Positions 1-12,839 are shown, counted from the stretch's first letter. The stretch is 64,000 nt of DNA from Otis tarda (GCA_026413225.1 CM048591.1:36673803-36737802), one strand, 5' to 3'. The notes: generated by a model from the sequence alone, not told the origin. A program made the numbers and translations.

Positions 1-1527
1 GAGACTGCCAGATGTCCCCTGAGAAACCTTGATCCATCTGTTTGAGATCTTTCCACCTCAGCTGTACTGCCTCATCTCTCTCCCCAAGACAACTATCCCC
101 AAAACATAAGGCCAAACTCGAGCTCTCAGTGCAGCAGGGCAAAACCATTTTCTCACTAGTTTGTTCCAGGATGTATTACAGATGCTACAGATTGGATCTC
201 CCTTTCCCACTTTGTAAATCAGAATGACTATTTGAAAATCAAATGCTGACCTTCCAAAAATCAGTGGAAGTAAGGAAGTTCAATGTATTTGTAAATCTAG
301 TCTCCATTAATTTCAAAGCAATGCTGAACTATCCACTGAGGTTGAAGATACAAAAGGGAAATAATTTTGGCAGCTATAAAACCACACAAATGCGAATGTC
401 ATGCTCTGGACTAAGCAGCAGTGATACGAAATGACTCATCACAGATTTATGACAGAGAATGTGTGCACTGTCTGCGGCTCCAGCCTATCTGCAACGCAGA
501 TATGCATTCTCACAGTCTGTAAAAACTAATACTGAAACTACAATTTTGATTTATTTTAGTCTTTATGACAAAAACTCAGCACTTGCAATGTTCAGCATGA
601 TTCTCTTCTGTAATGCTAAGAAGAAAAACACAATGATAATATGATATACACACTGGAATTCAGCTGCCTAAACACATATATGATGGTGCCATTTTAGATA
701 CCTTGTGATATCTCACTTAGCCTCCACATGCTCCATCAGATGTGGAGAATATTCTATTCATTTATGACATACCTGCCACCACTATGCAAAAATCTTCACT
801 TCTCTAGGCCAGCACAGGTGGTACTACCTACCCATCTATAGGCAAAATGAATCCTACCCAAAAACTCATTCCCTGCGATAACTCTGTAACCAGCTTTAAA
901 GACACTGGACTGAACAGACGGGAAAGCTGCATTAGCTGACATTATGAACTCTGATGATAATCCAATATCTACAAGAAGTTTCACATGAACCTAAACTTAA
1001 CTGTTGTCACAAAAACGCAGTCAAGTCAAACCTGAATTTGTACAGGCAAGCATGGTTCTTCTACATTTCCAAGTCCATTTTGGTGACTTGTCTGGAAGGA
1101 CTGTCATATGCTAATGAACATATAACATAGAACTGAACAGTTTACTGATATTAATACAAATAGCACTAATTCTAAGTGGTCTAGACAGTCATCAAACATA
1201 TCAATACCCTTCCTGACAGAAATGACTGGCATCAGTACCACTTGCTCTTAACCAGCATGATAATCAGAAGACCTTTTCCTAGGCCTCATTTAAAGGCTGT
1301 CTGGAAGATAATAAGTGATTTGAGGGAGGTGGGAGAGGATAAAGTAGTGTAAAATTTCTATGGTTTTTTATAGTATAGTAAGACTGACTGGACTAAGAAG
1401 ATAGAAACAGTCATATTAAGTCACACCAAAGGGTGCATTTACACCAGCATCTTGCTTCTGGCAACGGTCAGACATGGGCACTCAGGGAGGAAGTATTGGA
1501 ATATTGTTCTTTTTTCATCTTCCACAA
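1..1527. other. AT-rich non-coding DNA
   Basis: No exon with good borders and no recognisable repeat was seen. The short open frames here have no family signature. It abuts the 3' end of the minus-strand CR1 that follows. Confidence 0.5.
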
Positions 1528-3060
1528 ATTCATAGAATTACAGAATCATTTAGGCTGGAAAAGACCTTTAAAATCATCCAGTGCTGTGTAAAATTAACAC
1601 AGCCAAGTCCATCACTAAACCATGTCCCTAACTAAGTGCCACATCTACATGGCTTTTAAATACCTCCAGGGATGGTCACTCCACCACTTCCCTGACCAGC
1701 CTGTTCCAATGCTTGATAACCCTTCAGGTGAAGAAATTTTTCCTAAGAGTATCTTAGTCTTTTCCTCATGCTTTGTCACTATGTTTCCCTCTATATCCAA
1801 TAAAGGATGGACATTCTCCTTAGCCCTTCTTCTGTAGTGAATTTATTTATAGAAACATTTTTTTTTTGTTTTTACTGCAGTAGCCAAATTAAGTTCTAGT
1901 TGGGATTTGGCCCTTCTAATTTTCTCCCTGCGTAACCTCACAACATCTTTGTAGTCCTCCTGACTTGTTTGCTCATTCTTCCAAAGATCATAAACTTCTT
2001 TTTTTTTCCTGAGTTACAGCTAAAGCTTTCTGTTTGGCCAGATTGGTTTTCTTCCCCGACAGCTCATCTTTCAGCACAGAGAGGCAGCCTGCTCCTGCAC
2101 CTTTAAGATTTCCTTCTTGAAGAATGTCCAGCCTTCCTGGACTCCTTTGCCCTTCAGGACTGCCACCCAAGGGACTTTGTCAACCAAGCCCCTAAATAGG
2201 CCACAGTCTGCCCTCCAGAAGTCCAAGGCAGCAGTTCTGCTGACCCTCCTCCTCCCTTCTCTGAGAATCAAAAACTATTATTTCATGATTGCTGTGCCCA
2301 AGACAGCCTACAATCATCACGTCACCCACAAGTCTTTCTCTGTTCCCAAACAACAGGTCCAGAGGGGTGTTTTCCCTGTAGGATCACTCAGCAACTGTGT
2401 CAGAAGTTAGCTTCTACACACTCCAGGAACCTCCTAGGCTGTCTCCTCTTTGCTGCAGTGTATTTCTAGCAGATATCTGATAGGTTGAAGTCCCCCATGA
2501 AAACAAGCGCTAGTGATCATGAGACTTCTCCCAGCTGCTTATACAATATTTCATCCAGGTTGGGTGGTCTATAACAGTCTCCCACCATGATCTCTGCCTT
2601 ATTGGCTTTTTTCCTGATTATCATGCATAAACACTTGACCTTTTCTTCATCATCATCAAGCTCTAGACAGTCAAAACACTCTCTAACATGCAAGACTATC
2701 CCACAACCTTCCCTTCCTTGCCTATCCCTTCTGAAGAGTTCACAGTCATCCATTGCAGCATTCCAGTTGTGTGAGTCATCCCATCACGTTTATCTGATTG
2801 CAATTACATGATCATTTTCCAGCTGCACAGTTGTCAGAGCTTCCAGCTCCTCCTGTTTATTGCCATGTCCTTCAGTCGGGCAATTGATCCTGCCACCTTT
2901 TTCCTGGGGAGAAGCCCGAATTCTTATGTGACTCTTCTCAGGTGCTTAAGTGGTTTCTGAAGCATTGACAAACCTGATGTCTTTGCGGCTGTGTGGATCT
3001 CCATCCCCATTAATTCTCTAATAGGAAAATGTGCCCTTTGCCTATCTAGCAGGGTTAATC
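1528..3060 (-). mobile_element. CR1 LINE, internally deleted copy
   Basis: The element reads from about 3,060 down to 1,528. Its 3' end at 1,528-1,560 shows, on the minus strand, the CR1 terminal motif GATTCTGTAATTCTATG, preceded by the usual CR1 3' untranslated region. From about 2,870 to 1,860 it carries the endonuclease half of CR1 ORF2, with the recognisable string GDCYRPPNLDE. Near 1,750 the sequence jumps from the segment just after the endonuclease straight into the 3' untranslated region, so the whole reverse-transcriptase part is missing. CR1 copies are usually cut at the 5' end; this one instead kept 5' sequence and lost its middle. The exact upper limit is uncertain; similarity fades around 2,980-3,060. 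Confidence 0.93.
1860..2870 (-). pseudogene. CR1 ORF2 endonuclease domain, decayed
   Basis: This is the apurinic-type endonuclease domain of a CR1 retrotransposon, which in a live element nicks target DNA to prime reverse transcription. Visible pieces on the minus strand are WDDSHNW near 2,775, CELFRRDRQGREG near 2,735, GDCYRPPNLDE near 2,560 and GDFN near 2,495. It is broken several ways. The catalytic glutamate position of the conserved IT-E-TW motif is a stop codon near 2,790, the conserved Ser-Asp-His near 2,290 reads as Ser-Asn-His, and there are frameshifts and more stops. After about 1,860 a further stretch of ORF2 linker continues to about 1,750, where the deletion begins. No function is expected. 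Confidence 0.85.
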
Positions 3061-6000
3061 AGGTACATCTTTAAACTATACAAAAATATAGTTATGATTC
3101 CCTGTTTTCAAGAAACAAGATTAGAAGTGTTGTTTTGCTCTGTGTTCTCTTTTATACATCTGTAACAAATATTATTTTATTTTAAAGCAATCTATGTATA
3201 TTCATAACCCTATTCTTGCTACTTCAGTAATTCTTCTATGTAACTCATTACAAACAATGAAAAAAAGGTACCAAATCTCTGGATGCTCCATCATTCGCAA
3301 GTTATTCATCCAAGAACATCAATCTAATACATGTCTGTAATCCCACAGAAGAAATTTCTTACTGGTTTGCTCAGGACTGGTCTCATAACTTTTCCCAATC
3401 TCCTAGGAAAATTTTTCCAAACAGAGGAAATGGTGGTGTGTTTCACATTATACAAACAATACAAACATATGGTGACATTTCGTCAGTAACTATTTTGTTT
3501 ATAAACAACAGTTTATAGCAAACTCCATCTGCCAAAGCCACAACATAGTCACTGCTTCTAGCAAACATCAGAAAATCATTGTCTCCAAGGATGCTTATGC
3601 TCATATTATCTCAGGAAAAAACAGTTGCTTTTCTGGCACAAAACCAGACTGCATTTTTATACTTTTTTCCTGACAGTAGGATAAAACGGAAAATGAACCA
3701 CTTCAGACTTATCTGAAATACTGAATCTGCCACTATTTACCAACTAGTCTGTATTGTATGACAGCTATAGCATACAAATTATAAATACAATATTCTGAGG
3801 ATTATTCTGTTAGCCCAACTAAGATGAAGAGCTGAGCTATAAATTCTCATGCTTGTACCTTTCTGGTGAATTTGAATTCTGATATCATTAATCAACACAG
3901 AATTAGCACTAGGACTCCAGAAGAAAGGAAACTGCAGCCAGGAACCATTTGCAGTTCAATTTGCTTATACTAAAGTGTAGATATTGTACCATCTATTAAA
4001 AAAAAATAGTGCTGCAAAAGACTCCCCCCACCTTGGAAGTGAAGAGATCTGTACAACCCCCAGATCTCACAATGAGTGAATCGAGAAAAAATTATGATAT
4101 CTCAAACTACTACCATCTCAGAGGTAAGTACTGATTTGCAGAATGGAGATTGATTTTTTTTTTCTTTAGAATAGCAAATCTCATATTAATTTATTTCACT
4201 AGAAAGGCAGAGGACAAAGGCAATTGGAGCCCTACTGTCAACAGCCTCAAGTCTCTGCTTCCCTGTTTCTTGTTTGCAACTTGAATCGCTCATTTATCTT
4301 CTTCTACCTTTCATTTGGAAAAAAAGCATGTGAAAGAAGGTGAGACAGTAAGCTAGTACAGTAGCATGCAATTTCTATGGAGTAACTAAGACAGAAACCA
4401 ATGTATTTCCTCATGAATTCTTGAGTAAAACTCAAGCAGGGACTAAAATTAATTCCCTGAGCTTTCAGAATGCTTTCTGTATACACAGATACCCTTCTTA
4501 GGGCAGCTAATTTGTATTAATCCTTTCTGCACTGTGAACTCACTGAAAAGAGCTACCTTTTGACTGCAGCCTATGAGAAGGTGGAAGGCTGAAGCAGGTA
4601 TTTGCTCCAGATTCTGCTATTGCTGCTTGTGTCCTCTAGGGCTCTTGCACAAATACCTGAAAGCACAGCTCCTGGAGCTTATATGCAGTTTTTTATGCCC
4701 ATGTTACGGCCAGCACTCCTCAGGAAATTTGAAAAGAAATACTCAGAATGTAATAGTCAAAACTGCAGTCAGCCCACCAGGAGAAGTAACAGCCATGGTG
4801 TGATGGAGATACCATCTGAAGAACATGCCTTTATCTTCACACCAGTTTTCACTGTCCTAGCTTTCAAGTAAGTCAAACTGGTACACAGCAGAAAAGAATG
4901 TGGAAGAGGCAACTGAGTAGCCTTGCGAAAATAAAGATCAATCCCTTTTGATGACAGCACCATTCTCATCAAGTTACAAATACCTATACTGCCAAACAAC
5001 ACACAGGCATTTACTTTAGAGCGTGGCAATTGAAAAAACATTTAGGCTTTGGAAAATGTATTTTTAATGATCAATCAAACAAACACCAGTGATGCTGGAA
5101 TATATCACAGCCTTACAATAAAGGCTGCTCTAATCTTCTCTACCCTCTCTCTATAAAATAAAAATGTTTATTATACCCCAGAATCATTGCCTGAGACAGA
5201 GAACACAATGCTACTCAGATTCACATCATACTAATCTGATGCAAATAGAGTGAGTACTCCAGGGCAGGGGAGATCTGTCTCCAGCAGGGGCCCTGTCCCA
5301 AAACGCAGGGGATAGTGCTGCTGCTTTTTTTGGGGGGGAAGGCAAAACAAGCTTTACCACAATGTTGCTCAGGTAAGCTGATTAGAGCGAATGAAAACAC
5401 TAAAGCACTTGTGGCATTTTCCCACAGCATACAAGTTGCCTTCTATTTTCATGGAAAATTCACCTCTGATATGGTTGGTGTGTAAACATTTTCCAGTGAG
5501 GTTTCCATGGAAACAGGTAAAAGTGTGCGCATGTGTATATGTGTGTGCATGGATGTGCGTGCGTGTGTGTGTGTGTAGGTGGGAGGAAAAGGCGTTATCT
5601 TCAGATTGGAAGCTATTTTTAGGAAAGCCACAGGTTAAAATGACTATGACTGAACACACTTAATCAAATGCTTGTTAAGAAGGTGGCGAGGGGGAGGGGG
5701 GACAATTGGACTTCTCAGAATGATCATTTCTCTGAAGGGCACCCTATAAAACATTTAATGAGATAGTCAGTGTCCTTTTAGTCTTCTGTCATTTTCTCAT
5801 ACACACTTTGTATTGCTCTATGAAGTTTTATATAACAGTCTTCCCCTTTGTGGCAACCTGCTAAAGGTTAAGAGATAGAATGCCGTAAGTAGAACAAAAT
5901 CCCTGAGGAAGATACAATATGCAGCAGGAGGGAAGGTAATTGCTGTCTGTAAATGAAGCAAGAACATCTTACAGACCGTATGGTGGGAGGAGGTATTGTT

Positions 6001-6960
6001 TCCTGCTGTGTTGGTTAGGGGCGCAGAAGGAGACCACAGCCATCTGTCCTTCTCAGCTGAGGATCCCGGTTTTATTGAAGTGTAGGAGATCTGCTGCTGC
6101 TTACAGTGGGAGTGGAATTATAAGAGTCTTACTGTCTGGGACAAATGACTGGGTTGCTGGGGACATTTTCTGGACAGCCTTTTTGAATTTCTGCAAGCAG
6201 TATCAGGACAGAGCTTATCTTGTTGCTCAAGAGCTTGGGCTAGCAAGAGGACAGCTGAGATTCCCCGGAGGAGAGCAGAGTAAGAGGAATGGAGTTAAGG
6301 ACCTGGGAAAAAGGAGGTTGGAAGAGAACAATGAAGAAATTAAATGAAAAAAAAAAAAGAAAACTAAAAGGAAATAAAGTGAAATTCATCTAGTTCACAA
6401 AACCTTGTGAAAGTCATTAACAGACAGTGTCTTTGAACCTGCCTTGTGTAGTGCTTTGGCCTTGTACAATTGAGAAATGGAAGTACGAAAGCTATTTTTT
6501 CCACTTTTCTTGCAGTCTTAGCCTGAGACCTTCCTTTCACAAGGGTTTTCTGCTCAACATGATACTTTCCAAAGAATAAGGGTTTTATAAGTAAGATGGA
6601 TTTATTTGCGTACTCTCTTTGAAGTGAAACATACAATTTTTAATGTACTTATTTTCAGACAATTCTAACTCCAGCACAGAACTTCTTATTACTAAAATGC
6701 TTGTGTCTAGGGATTTAGACCCAGGCACCATAATCTGTACCAGCGAAATGTAAGAAAAAAATACAAATATAACTATGCTTGTTTTGCAAGAGGGAAAGGC
6801 ATGAACACCATAGTGAAATTCAACAATGGAGGAGAAAGAATTAGATATATATGCACGTTTTCTGCATCCTCACTGCAAATGTTTTAGGAATACTTAATAA
6901 CCTGCTATGTAAGTACATCCATTTCCTAGCCCACAGTTTTCAGGACATTTTTTCCCCAAA
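3061..6960. other. Intronic or intergenic DNA
   Basis: AT-rich sequence with no supported gene. It holds a GT-rich simple repeat near 5,520-5,578 (listed separately), a T-run followed by a G-run near 5,325-5,338, and a 135-codon open frame at 5,940-6,347 without recognisable motifs. Confidence 0.45.
5520..5578. repeat. Imperfect GT microsatellite
   Basis: Alternating purine-pyrimidine tract made of GT units with C and A interruptions, ending in an uninterrupted run of GT repeats. Such tracts can adopt Z-DNA and are often length-polymorphic. The apparent open frames rich in Thr-His or Val-Cys across it are translations of the repeat. Confidence 0.85.
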
Positions 6961-6961
6961 G

Positions 6962-7051
6962 GCGTATTTGCAGCTTGGTTCCTCAAGATGGACCGTGTCT
7001 CTAATTTCCTCAGTTCTAAATGATCCTCACTGGGACATGGAGGCACTAATG
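6962..7051 (+). CDS. Possible exon, unknown gene
   Basis: Exon-like unit of 90 nt. An acceptor with a T/C tract ends in CCCCAAAG, and the donor ATG|GTAAGT is strong. One frame is open for 30 codons with phase 0 at both ends; the other two contain stops. The peptide includes WTVSLISSVLNDPHWD, which I do not recognise. No second plus-strand exon that joins it was found, so it may well be a pseudo-exon. Confidence 0.15.
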
Positions 7052-9461
7052 GTAAGTTTTCTTAAGAGATTTTCTAAACAGCACTTATGGATCACAAAAC
7101 TGTATGTTTGGACATATAGAAGTAGAAAATTGGAGAGACACAATTTTATACTATATTTCCAAATTCTGACACTAAAACACTGTCTTTGGATTAGGGAAAA
7201 ATCATCAAAAATTCAAGCCACCAGACTGAATTCTACTCATGGAGCAGAAGCAAATTATGTTCTCAGAGTAAAATGGAGAACACTTGTTCACAAAAATATC
7301 AAAATTCAATAGCATTTGTAGGTCAAAACTGAGGTGTAATAAGTTCGTTCTTGTCGCTCAGCTTCAATGAGCAAACTTTTGAAAAAGAAGGATAAACTAT
7401 TGATGAGGACTGTCTGGCATACTATCCTGTGCCTTCAGCATTACTACCCAGAGCTGCTCTTAGCACTGATATCATCGTCTTTGAAGATACACTATCTCCT
7501 AGGGGTATGTAGTGTCTGCACAAAGTTTGGAAAAACTAGAAAATTGGCTTGTGAGGGCAATGACCGCTTTCCCTTCCTCAAATTCCAATCTTCATCAAAG
7601 ACAAAGGTCACGTGAATGCTATGTCTGTGATTCTGTTGTTGCCCACGCTTCTGTAAATCAGGAGTAATCCTATTAGTGCCCATGAAGTCAATATACAAAG
7701 CAGAAGGTAACTGAAAAGCCCAATGTTAGCTTCAGAGGGATGCCACAGCTTTGGAAGATATATCACGAAGCTGTGCACAAAAAGCTAGGCAATATGTTGA
7801 GGAAGGGTCCCTGTACAGTACAGAGTAGGCAAAGAACCTCACAGTGAAGGAGGGTCCTAAGTATCATACAGACCTATTTATTTCTTGGATGGATAAGTAG
7901 ACTATTTTTATTACAACTTTTCAAAAACTCCAATATATACTTTAAAAGTACAAAACAGGTTCCAGCATATCGATAACTGAAGCAGTGTGAGATAGCAGCA
8001 GCTGTCAGGTTATCATTGGAAGAAGAGAACATTAGAAAGGCCAGTGGGGAGGAACCCAGCATGGGCCACCTCAAAATGTTATTAGAGAACCACTATTTTT
8101 TATTACAACAGCAGACACCTAAAATCCTTCCTTTCAGATTGATCAAGCTAAATCCGCAAAATCACTCCTCCGTCAGTTACAAACCTCCCTGCTTGCTCCA
8201 CCTTGTCATTTGGATAAGGATAAACAATGTATCTCACCTCTGATATAGCATGATAGCTTTTCAGAATGTCCTAATACTTGCCGAAATTAACATAAAAGCT
8301 TCACTGAAAGTTTAAAATGTCTGAAGGGAGATGAGAGAAAGACATTACTGAGTAATGTACTCTTGCAATAATCTTCCATCTTTGCCCTGCAGTTGCTTGA
8401 AATTGAAACCATTGTCTTGAATGATGAGGCTGCTTGACCTTGCAGATTTCTGAACAAGCTCAGAAACTGCTTCATTACAATGCAAAATGCAGATGCACAT
8501 TGCTGTGAGATGTGATTGCTTAAGATTGCTTTTCCTTCCTTGTTTTCACTGAACACTCCCAGTGGAAAGGATCTTACAAAGCAAGACCAGTTTCCTTCTT
8601 AAGCTACTGAACTCTATTAGAGTCTTCATACATCCCACAGACCGATTTACATACACCCTAACAGCTTACATCAGGCTATGCCATCCCTTATTGACCTTGG
8701 GGAACAGAAGTCTAAAAGTCTCTACTTTGGATTTTGTTGGGGTTTTTTTTTTTATTTTATTCTGAAGTTTAAAAATAGTCTAAAGACATATTTTACTGCA
8801 GCAGTGAGGTCTGACTCTCAGAACAGGATCCAAATGGATCTGAAAATTGATCTTTCCTTACTTTAAAATGTTGAGCGTTGAAGTGCGGTGCTGAGATTTT
8901 TATTACATAGACTTTACTTATCTAATTTACATAAGAATAATGCTTTGTTGCGCTGACAAGGATTTAAGTGGCATGTCACTCTGAACAGCTTAGATTAACA
9001 GAAAATGTAATTCAATGTTCTACTACGCTTTCCTTTCCATGGGAGACTTACTATCATTACTGATCATTCACGATATCAAAAACTACCCATGTCTTTTAGA
9101 TCCTTGATTCTGATTCTAAATTTCTATTCCCAGAGAGCAAAATTATCTGCACACAGTGAAGAATTAAAGCTACCTGCCAATATTTGGTGCACTAACACCA
9201 GTTGCCCAGAATAATCTTGTCATTTCTCCACCTCCAGCTTTGTAAAGTAAACAGAATCTTTTCCCAAAAACTCACACTACTACACATGACAGGTTTTTTT
9301 TCCAGTCTTGCAGAAAATATTGAATAACCTCTCCCTTTTACAAGTATGCATCAGCATAAATTATGCTCCTTGCGAGGGATAATTGTATTTAGGAAGCAGC
9401 CAACAGACATAAACACACTCCGTTACTTTAAACCACCTCTAATTTTTCCTGTGGCTTGCAG
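7052..9461. other. Intronic or intergenic DNA
   Basis: No supported gene or repeat. Several open frames of 60-90 codons lack splice borders and recognisable motifs. Confidence 0.4.
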
Positions 9462-9516
9462 AACCTTTCAAGGAAATAATTTCACCTATAGTGATGTTGC
9501 TCAGTTCATGAAAAAG
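9462..9516 (+). CDS. Possible exon, unknown gene
   Basis: Exon-like unit of 55 nt after a good acceptor (TTTTTCCTGTGGCTTGCAG), with a donor AAAAAG|GTAATA. Only one frame is open. It needs two bases from an earlier exon and gives a peptide containing GNNFTYSDVAQFMKK. It lies on the strand opposite to the better supported minus-strand exons. Not recognised; the alternative is a chance pseudo-exon. Confidence 0.2.
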
Positions 9517-10492
9517 GTAATACGGTCTCTGACTTGGACTAACAATTTTGTCAAATGATAAATAAGCAAAAGCAACTAAAATATCAAAACCTAAACCTGG
9601 GACAATTCAAAACAAAACATTGCCAACAGCCTTTTTGGCATGACTTTGCTGTACGTAAATGCAACACAACTCATCCCACTTTTAGTAAGGGGAAGCTCAT
9701 GTTACGGTATAGACCAGTGCTCAGTCATCTCTTGCAGTACCATTCTTGTGTCATTATAGCCTAAGGAGAAGGCAAAGAAGTAAACTATAGAAACAAAACC
9801 ATTACAAAAGCTTCTGTATCAATGACTATTTTTAACAAGACTTTCTCTCTGTTTGCAGGTTTTGCTGTCTCAGTCCAAAAAAGCAGTGCCCAAGTTTAAT
9901 AAAATCAATTTATCAGCATTTTTCCACTTGCTTGCATGCTTGGGATGCAGGTGGTATTAATAACATCTTTTAAAAATTAAAAGACATTTAAAAAGGGCCT
10001 GGGAGGGCAAAATTTTGCAGTCAGTTACTCTTGAGAATTACAACTTATTTAAGAAAGAAGCTAGCTCAACTTTATAGCTATTTCAGTAGCTATTGTGCAA
10101 GTTAGACACTTATGCAGTTATTATCTACAAAAGGTATATGTTAAAATAAATACATTTAAGTGTTTAGTTACTTCTTTTGCAGATTTTAACCACATGAATA
10201 AGAGTAACAGAAACACTAGTATACTACATCTCACTTAGCTTAATTTGTTATTTGTCTTAAGATAACGGAAGACAGGATGGAGAAGTTTGTGTATAGTTCC
10301 TTTTTTATAATTACTTTTACCTGTTCCATGAAGCACAACACGACAGGCTACCCTCTTAAGAGAATGGCTTTTGTGCAATGTGATGATAATCAGACAAACA
10401 ATTTCCATTAGCTATATTTAGGGCTCCAAACATCCTATCTGACAAGTAAAAATACATTTCCTAAAAGAATACATTTCAGACTACCATCTTAC

Positions 10493-10498
10493 CTTACA
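10493..10498 (-). other. Strong acceptor next to a donor; possible micro-exon
   Basis: On the minus strand a long pyrimidine tract (CTTCTCTTGTGCCCCTGCC) runs into CTTTAG, then six bases TGTAAG, then GTAAGA. The acceptor is the best-looking one downstream of the 10,687-10,775 exon. It could define a 6-nt in-frame micro-exon (Cys-Lys). If the donor is ignored, it could start a final exon that reaches a stop after five codons. Either reading is inference. Confidence 0.2.
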
Positions 10499-10686
10499 CT
10501 AAAGGGCAGGGGCACAAGAGAAGAGCTTTGATATATAGCAAGCATACATTGGGTTCAGTTGTAAATGAAGATTAAATATATTGTAGACAGTCCATATCAA
10601 CAACATCTTGCTACTAAGATGTATACAATACAAGTATGCAATATATTTACCAATACAAAAATAAAAAGAATAAAAATGACATTGAC

Positions 10687-10775
10687 CTCTTCTTCAACGT
10701 TATGGGCAATTCCATTTTGCACTGGTCCTGAATCACTTGGTGGTGTTACTGCAACTTCCACTTTTGCACTTTTTT
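10687..10775 (-). CDS. Exon of an unrecognised gene, Pro/Glu-rich segment
   Basis: The exon begins after a T/C-rich stretch ending GATGCCACAG and supplies two bases to a split codon, then 29 whole codons. The peptide holds VEVAVTPPSDSGPVQNG followed by IAHNVEEE: acidic, proline-containing and likely disordered. The split codon fits exactly the single base left by the exon at 12,370-12,465. The weak point is the donor: GAG|GTCAAT is poor. If it is not used, the frame runs on through a very hydrophobic stretch to a stop at 10,597-10,599, which could be a C-terminal tail or merely T-rich intron. I do not recognise the protein. Confidence 0.42.
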
Positions 10776-12369
10776 CTGTGGCATCATCCATAAATAAGAG
10801 TGGGAAAAAAAAAACCAGAAAATAATACTAAGTAACAAATTTATTAATGAAACTGCTGTAATATATTCAGTCTGTGTAAATCATCAAACAGTGAAGATGG
10901 ACAAACATCTGCCTTTAAAAGAGAGAGACAAAAATTCTGTCTTCCATTCCTACTAGTACACATTTTGAATAAAATTCTTATGAGTGGTGAACTTGCATTT
11001 GAAGAAACTGTTCTACTGGTACTTATATCCTAAAAAAATTCACATTGTTTGCAGTATTCAGTGCTCTTTTTTATTCAGTCAGATATAGCTTTTATAACAC
11101 ACTAACCCTTGCAATTAGTAAAGTTACTTCCAAACTGTAATCATGCTTTTTCTCATGCAAAAATGTGGGAAAAGAGTAAACAGATGGTCTAACAACATCC
11201 AATAACAAAGGATGATCTTTAAAACAGAATCCTGTAGTCCTTGTGCTAAATTTTTACAGGAATTGAAGGCATAAAATTGGGCCTTTGGTTTCTGATGCCA
11301 AATTTATTCAAATTTATTATTACTTTGACTATCTTGGAATTCTCTAAACAGTAATTATCTCTTTAAGTATGTACTAGATAAAAATGTCAATGGCCAAAAA
11401 TCTCTTGGACAATATAAAATGATGGGGAATAGCAATATGAAATGTCTAACTGAAGTTCAACATCCCTTATGGTATGCTCTTGTGCACAGAAGTAAATACA
11501 GCTGTCTAGTTACATTACTGGTATCCTGAGATTCTTCTAAATTAAAAACCTGAGATCACAGCCACAGCAGAGTGCCAGACTATCTGTAATTATTTCAATG
11601 CACGTCTGTTGTCTCTTAACCCCACAGCCAGCATTATGGTTTATTAACAGAGTGTCCCATCCAACTACTTCATTCTGGATGCGAATAGTACCTAAACATA
11701 GCACAAGGTCAGAAAAAGTGTCAACTAATAAAATTATTCAGCTCTTATGAGACGCATTTGCATCTGATTTTCTAATGCAGAGAAGATGCTGAGGTAAAAT
11801 AGAGAAAATAGGACATGGCACAGATTTTCTTTTAGTGTAGGAACTTCTGAAGTAAAATACAAATTCTTACCCTTAATGGAAAACCACAGTAATGTAATTT
11901 TGCACAATTAGCATAGACAGGCCTAAATGACCCTCAGCAAGTAGCAGACAAACAAACCAAATCTTAAATATGAAGGTTATTTCTTCTTGTGACAAGGCTG
12001 ACACCATATAAAACAGATACTCTCCTAGAGCAGCTCAATAAACTTACTAAATTTTCACATATAAACTGCAAGTATGTTTTGTCTCCCTATTTCTGTCATT
12101 TCAACACATATCCAAAAATCAGCATTGCTTTTTTTCTTTCAGCCTTGCTGAGAGGCTTTCTAGATACCTTAAATGACTTTCTCTTCCCGCACCTAACTGT
12201 TGTCTTGTCCATAAGTTTGATAATCTTTTGTATAGGGAATCAGAATATTTTTACTAAGATAGCATAAATGAAGTAGAAGGAGAAATTAATCCCTAAGGAT
12301 TTTCAAGCAAAATAAAACCGTGAAAAAGACCCTCAGGAACAGGTGATAAATCTGCATGGGTGCACTCAC

Positions 12370-12465
12370 CATGATTAGCAGCTCCATTCTGCCTTTCACT
12401 GTCTTCCACCTGGCACTTCTTTTTGGCAATCTTATGCAGAATTGAGGCCCTTTCCTTGAACTTTC
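12370..12465 (-). CDS. Exon of an unrecognised gene, basic then acidic segment
   Basis: This is the best coding exon in the window: 96 nt between a clean acceptor (GCTTTCTTTTAG) and a strong donor (CATG|GTGAGTGCA). Only one of three frames is open. It gives FKERASILHKIAKKKC, a basic helix-like segment, then an acidic stretch ending ERQNGAANH. It takes two bases to complete the codon begun by the 19,770-19,820 exon and passes one base on to 10,687-10,775, so the three join in frame. Its base composition is richer in G+C than its flanks. The QNG-A-A-N ending resembles QNGIAHN in the next exon. A cytosolic tail of a membrane or scaffold protein is possible, but that is a guess. Confidence 0.58.
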
Positions 12466-12839
12466 CTAAAAGAAAGCATTGTCGTTATTAAAATGCAACC
12501 ATATTGAGAAGCAAAGTTTCCTTGTCATAGCTTAGGCTCCATAAATCAGTGCCGATAATCCATTTCCATCCCTCCTCAAACAGCAAACGTTATTAAATGC
12601 TGTCTGATGTTCTCACACATACTTTTTTTTTTCTTTTTAGTGGAAATAAAACTGTTTTTGTTTTCTATCCTCACAACTCAGCAACAAATTGAACAAGAAT
12701 TTTAAACAAAAGTTACTGTTTTTCTTCAGAAGCAGTTGGTAAAGTTTCACCTATTAAAGTACTGGTGTAGGATTTCAGCCTAAACAGAATACGAATACAG
12801 ATGAATAAAGATATTATAAACAAACACAAACAGTTTCAG

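Noticed and set aside
4573-4871. Open frame whose start looks like a signal peptide (LLLLLVSSRALA)
   Set aside because: The frame starts from a TTG or reads through splice-like AGs, has no convincing donor, and the hydrophobic run is short. No family match; chance is likely.
5369-5663. Opposed open frames rich in Thr/His and Val/Cys
   Set aside because: They are translations of the GT microsatellite.
5940-6347. 135-codon open frame
   Set aside because: Length is within chance expectation for 64 kb in six frames; no motifs, no splice borders, ends in an A run.
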